Virus record (IMG/VR): IMGVR_UViG_3300036668_000062
Span: 1 to 21,795 of that record
Reading direction: 5' to 3' (one strand)
From: a virus
DNA: 21,795 nucleotides
A model generated the notes under the pieces. It ran no database searches. It was given only the letters and a program-made list of their open reading frames with translations, and was not told the origin of the DNA. Each line of letters opens with the position of its first letter. Position 1 is the stretch's first letter. Positions 20,413 to 21,795 of this stretch are shown here, piece by piece. The position numbers and the translations under genes are program-made.

Positions 20413-20873
20413 GCTTGCCAATGAAAGCACTTGAAAGATTGTTTCAACGGTTAAGCGCAACGTATGGTTCAGAATTTATAAACAAATGGGATAAGTTACC
20501 TATTAGTGACGTTAAAACAGCATGGGCGCACGAGCTTTCATCATTTGCGGACAATTTAACGGCTATCGGCTGGGCATTGGAAAACTTACCAGAACGCTGT
20601 CCTAACGCAATAGAATTCAAGAAGCTATGTAGGCAAGCACCAAAACCTTTAATCGCACTAGAGGACTATTCAAAGGCTTCTGCGGACATCGTAGACGCTG
20701 AGATTGCTGAAATGGTTAAAGCTGTGGTTCAGCAAACGGATACAAATGACAGCAAGCGTGATTACAAAGCGTGGGCTAAAAATCTAAAGGCTCGGCACGA
20801 TGCGGGCGAGAAACTGGAAATATTTCAAATAAGGTCGTACAAAGTTGCCTTGGGCATAACGGAGAAATACTAA
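20409..20873 (+). CDS. Replication-associated protein downstream of the DUF1376 gene
   Basis: A 154-residue helical protein: LERLFQRLSATYGSEFINKW, VKTAWAHELSSFADNLTAIG, WALENLPERCPNAIEFKKLC. This resembles proteins that follow DUF1376 genes in phages and parts of lambda-P-type helicase loaders (ERCPNAIEFKxLCR). No Walker motifs are present, so it is not an ATPase. ATGA overlap with the upstream gene suggests coupled production and a partnership. Confidence 0.75.
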   Translation: MSLPMKALERLFQRLSATYGSEFINKWDKLPISDVKTAWAHELSSFADNLTAIGWALENLPERCPNAIEFKKLCRQAPKPLIALEDYSKASADIVDAEIAEMVKAVVQQTDTNDSKRDYKAWAKNLKARHDAGEKLEIFQIRSYKVALGITEKY

Positions 20874-21373
20874 TGGAAAAAAGCAAAATTTACAAATTGT
20901 TAGATGAGCGTTTAGAAACATCACATGAGGCAATAAATGTCAAAATTGCTTATTTAGATATACATAAAGAATGGCAAATAGACATTGTTGGTAAGGGATA
21001 TTTATTTTTTGTTGGCATTTATAAAACCCGTGATGAAGCAAAAAAAATTGCAAACATTGTAAATGAATATTTAATAAGCAAACATCGAATTTGTGTTGAT
21101 CAAAGCGTTATAAAAACAGTAATTGAACAGAAAGATCATATTCGTGACGCCACGAAAATGATAAAACCAGAAAATAAACAAGTAGGTGGCACTCATTACA
21201 AATCAGATATTGAATGTTGGGATTACATTATCGCAAACCAGCTTGGTTACCTTGAAGGTTGTGCAATTAAGTACGTTACACGCCACAAAAGCAAGGGCGG
21301 GCGTGCGGACATACTTAAGGCGATTCATTATCTTGAGAAAATACTTGAGGTTGAGTATAAGGGTGAATCATGA
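20873..21373 (+). CDS. DUF3310-domain protein with N-terminal extension
   Basis: A 166-residue protein. Residues ~104-160, KQVGGTHYKSDIECWDYIIA then CAIKYVTRHKSKGGRADILK and an IHYLEKIL helix, are a full DUF3310 domain (also found in phage nucleotide-kinase-like proteins). The ~100 N-terminal residues are a separate alpha-beta region that I do not recognise. The gene starts on the last base of the previous stop (TAATG) and overlaps the next by four bases. Confidence 0.85.
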   Translation: MEKSKIYKLLDERLETSHEAINVKIAYLDIHKEWQIDIVGKGYLFFVGIYKTRDEAKKIANIVNEYLISKHRICVDQSVIKTVIEQKDHIRDATKMIKPENKQVGGTHYKSDIECWDYIIANQLGYLEGCAIKYVTRHKSKGGRADILKAIHYLEKILEVEYKGES

Positions 21374-21546
21374 AAGAAACAGTTTACTTTGACATTGTTG
21401 ATAAGCGAATCGTATGCAAAGAATGCAGTACGCAAGAGTGTGTCAATTTCCCAATTGATGCCAAGCTACTGCAAGCCCAGTTTGATCTATTTGCGCGTAA
21501 TCACATAGGGTGCGTGCGTAACCTGTACCGACCATTGGCAGATTGA
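21370..21546 (+). CDS. 58-residue cysteine-containing hypothetical protein
   Basis: From ATG 21370: MKETVYFDIVDKRIVCKECS and onward, ending CVRNLYRPLAD. Cys at 16, 19, 24 and 48 (CKEC then C and C) could form a zinc site. Its start overlaps the DUF3310 stop by ATGA, which supports translation. Function unknown. Confidence 0.75.
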   Translation: MKETVYFDIVDKRIVCKECSTQECVNFPIDAKLLQAQFDLFARNHIGCVRNLYRPLAD

Positions 21547-21551
21547 TTACA

Positions 21552-21719
21552 ATGATATTTCAGATAACTAAAGAGCATATTAAGGATAACAATCTTTTGT
21601 TTACAAAAGTGGGTTGGTGGTGCTATAAATCAAATGAATCACAAATTTTACATGTAAGAGAAACAAGAGATGAAGTACAACAAATAGTATTTTATTTACA
21701 AACGGAGAAACCAAAATGA
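21552..21719 (+). CDS. 55-residue hypothetical protein
   Basis: From ATG 21552: MIFQITKEHIKDNNLLFTKV and onward, ending FYLQTEKPK. It begins five bases after the previous stop and overlaps the next start by ATGA, so it is likely translated. The last codons (ACG GAG AAA CCA AAA) double as the ribosome element CGGAGAAACC of the next gene. Confidence 0.65.
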   Translation: MIFQITKEHIKDNNLLFTKVGWWCYKSNESQILHVRETRDEVQQIVFYLQTEKPK

Positions 21720-21795
21720 AAAAATTATTAGCAATCATTCTTATGACATTTTCAGTAAGTGCTTTTGCTTACTGCACAACTCAGGTTATATTTGC
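21716..21795 (+). CDS. Secreted small protein, 3'-truncated by the window
   Basis: Twenty-six codons are visible: MKKLLAIILMTFSVSAFAYC and onward. The lysine start, hydrophobic core and AFA site form a clear signal peptide (cleavage probably after AFA), so the product is periplasmic or secreted; it has no lipobox. It carries the exact repeated ribosome element CGGAGAAACCAAAATG. Confidence 0.7.
   Translation, partial: MKKLLAIILMTFSVSAFAYCTTQVIF

Noticed and set aside
1-21795. CRISPR array, insertion sequence, rRNA or tRNA
   Set aside because: No regularly spaced direct repeats, transposase-like protein, terminal inverted repeats, rRNA sequence or cloverleaf was seen on reading either strand.

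Overview
The window reads as part of the genome of a tailed phage (Caudoviricetes), most likely podovirus-like with a proteobacterial host. The evidence is a DNA-stabilisation-like tail protein, a run of glycine- and alanine-rich internal virion proteins, a T4-type lysozyme with holin and overlapping spanins, and a phage SSB / YqaJ exonuclease / Sak-type annealing recombination set. Base composition is moderately AT-rich. There is no rRNA, recognisable tRNA, CRISPR array, insertion sequence or integrase here, and the host cannot be named from this sequence.

Layout. (1) 1-1566: a diversity-generating retroelement (DGR). It has the 3' end of a variable protein with its variable repeat (VR, ~145-258), a 6-bp hairpin at the stop codon, a non-coding template repeat (TR, ~323-436) and a DGR reverse transcriptase (550-1566). 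Of 20 VR/TR mismatches counted by hand, 19 fall at TR adenines. (2) 1563-10394, rightward: virion genes, tightly packed and often overlapping, including a gp10-like tail protein, a GNAT-like protein, four candidate internal/ejection proteins and a His-rich collar/fibre protein. (3) 10398-11651: lysis genes with a large holin/endolysin overlap and nested spanins. (4) 11724-18752, leftward: about 25 small genes in ATGA-overlapping series. They include three tandem relatives sharing an IKQW-type N-terminus, a frame-broken mini gene, winged-helix proteins, a nuclease-like protein, a Ref-like HNH protein, SSB, YqaJ exonuclease and an annealing protein. Two copies of one ~60-bp TGTAAA/TTTACA operator-like block head the two halves of this operon. 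(5) 18753-19806: a control region with promoters, an intrinsic terminator, an attenuator-like interleaved hairpin pair and a probable group I intron encoding an HNH endonuclease. (6) 19807-21795, rightward: DUF1376-like and associated replication genes, a DUF3310 protein, two tiny genes and the start of a secreted protein.

How it fits together: the divergent control region around 18.8-19.0 kb drives recombination genes to the left and replication genes to the right, while the late virion/lysis genes converge on the leftward operon near 11.7 kb. The DGR presumably diversifies a surface or receptor-binding protein whose N-terminus lies outside the window.

The most novel signal is a predicted ~55-nt RNA (about 18889-18943, promoter to terminator). 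Its 5' end carries GGUUUCUCCG, the exact complement of the ribosome-binding element CGGAGAAACC found in front of several phage genes. A second anti-RBS copy (UUUCUCCG) lies in the neighbouring attenuator-like leader. Together they suggest a small-RNA or leader circuit over a phage-wide RBS element. This is inference and needs testing.
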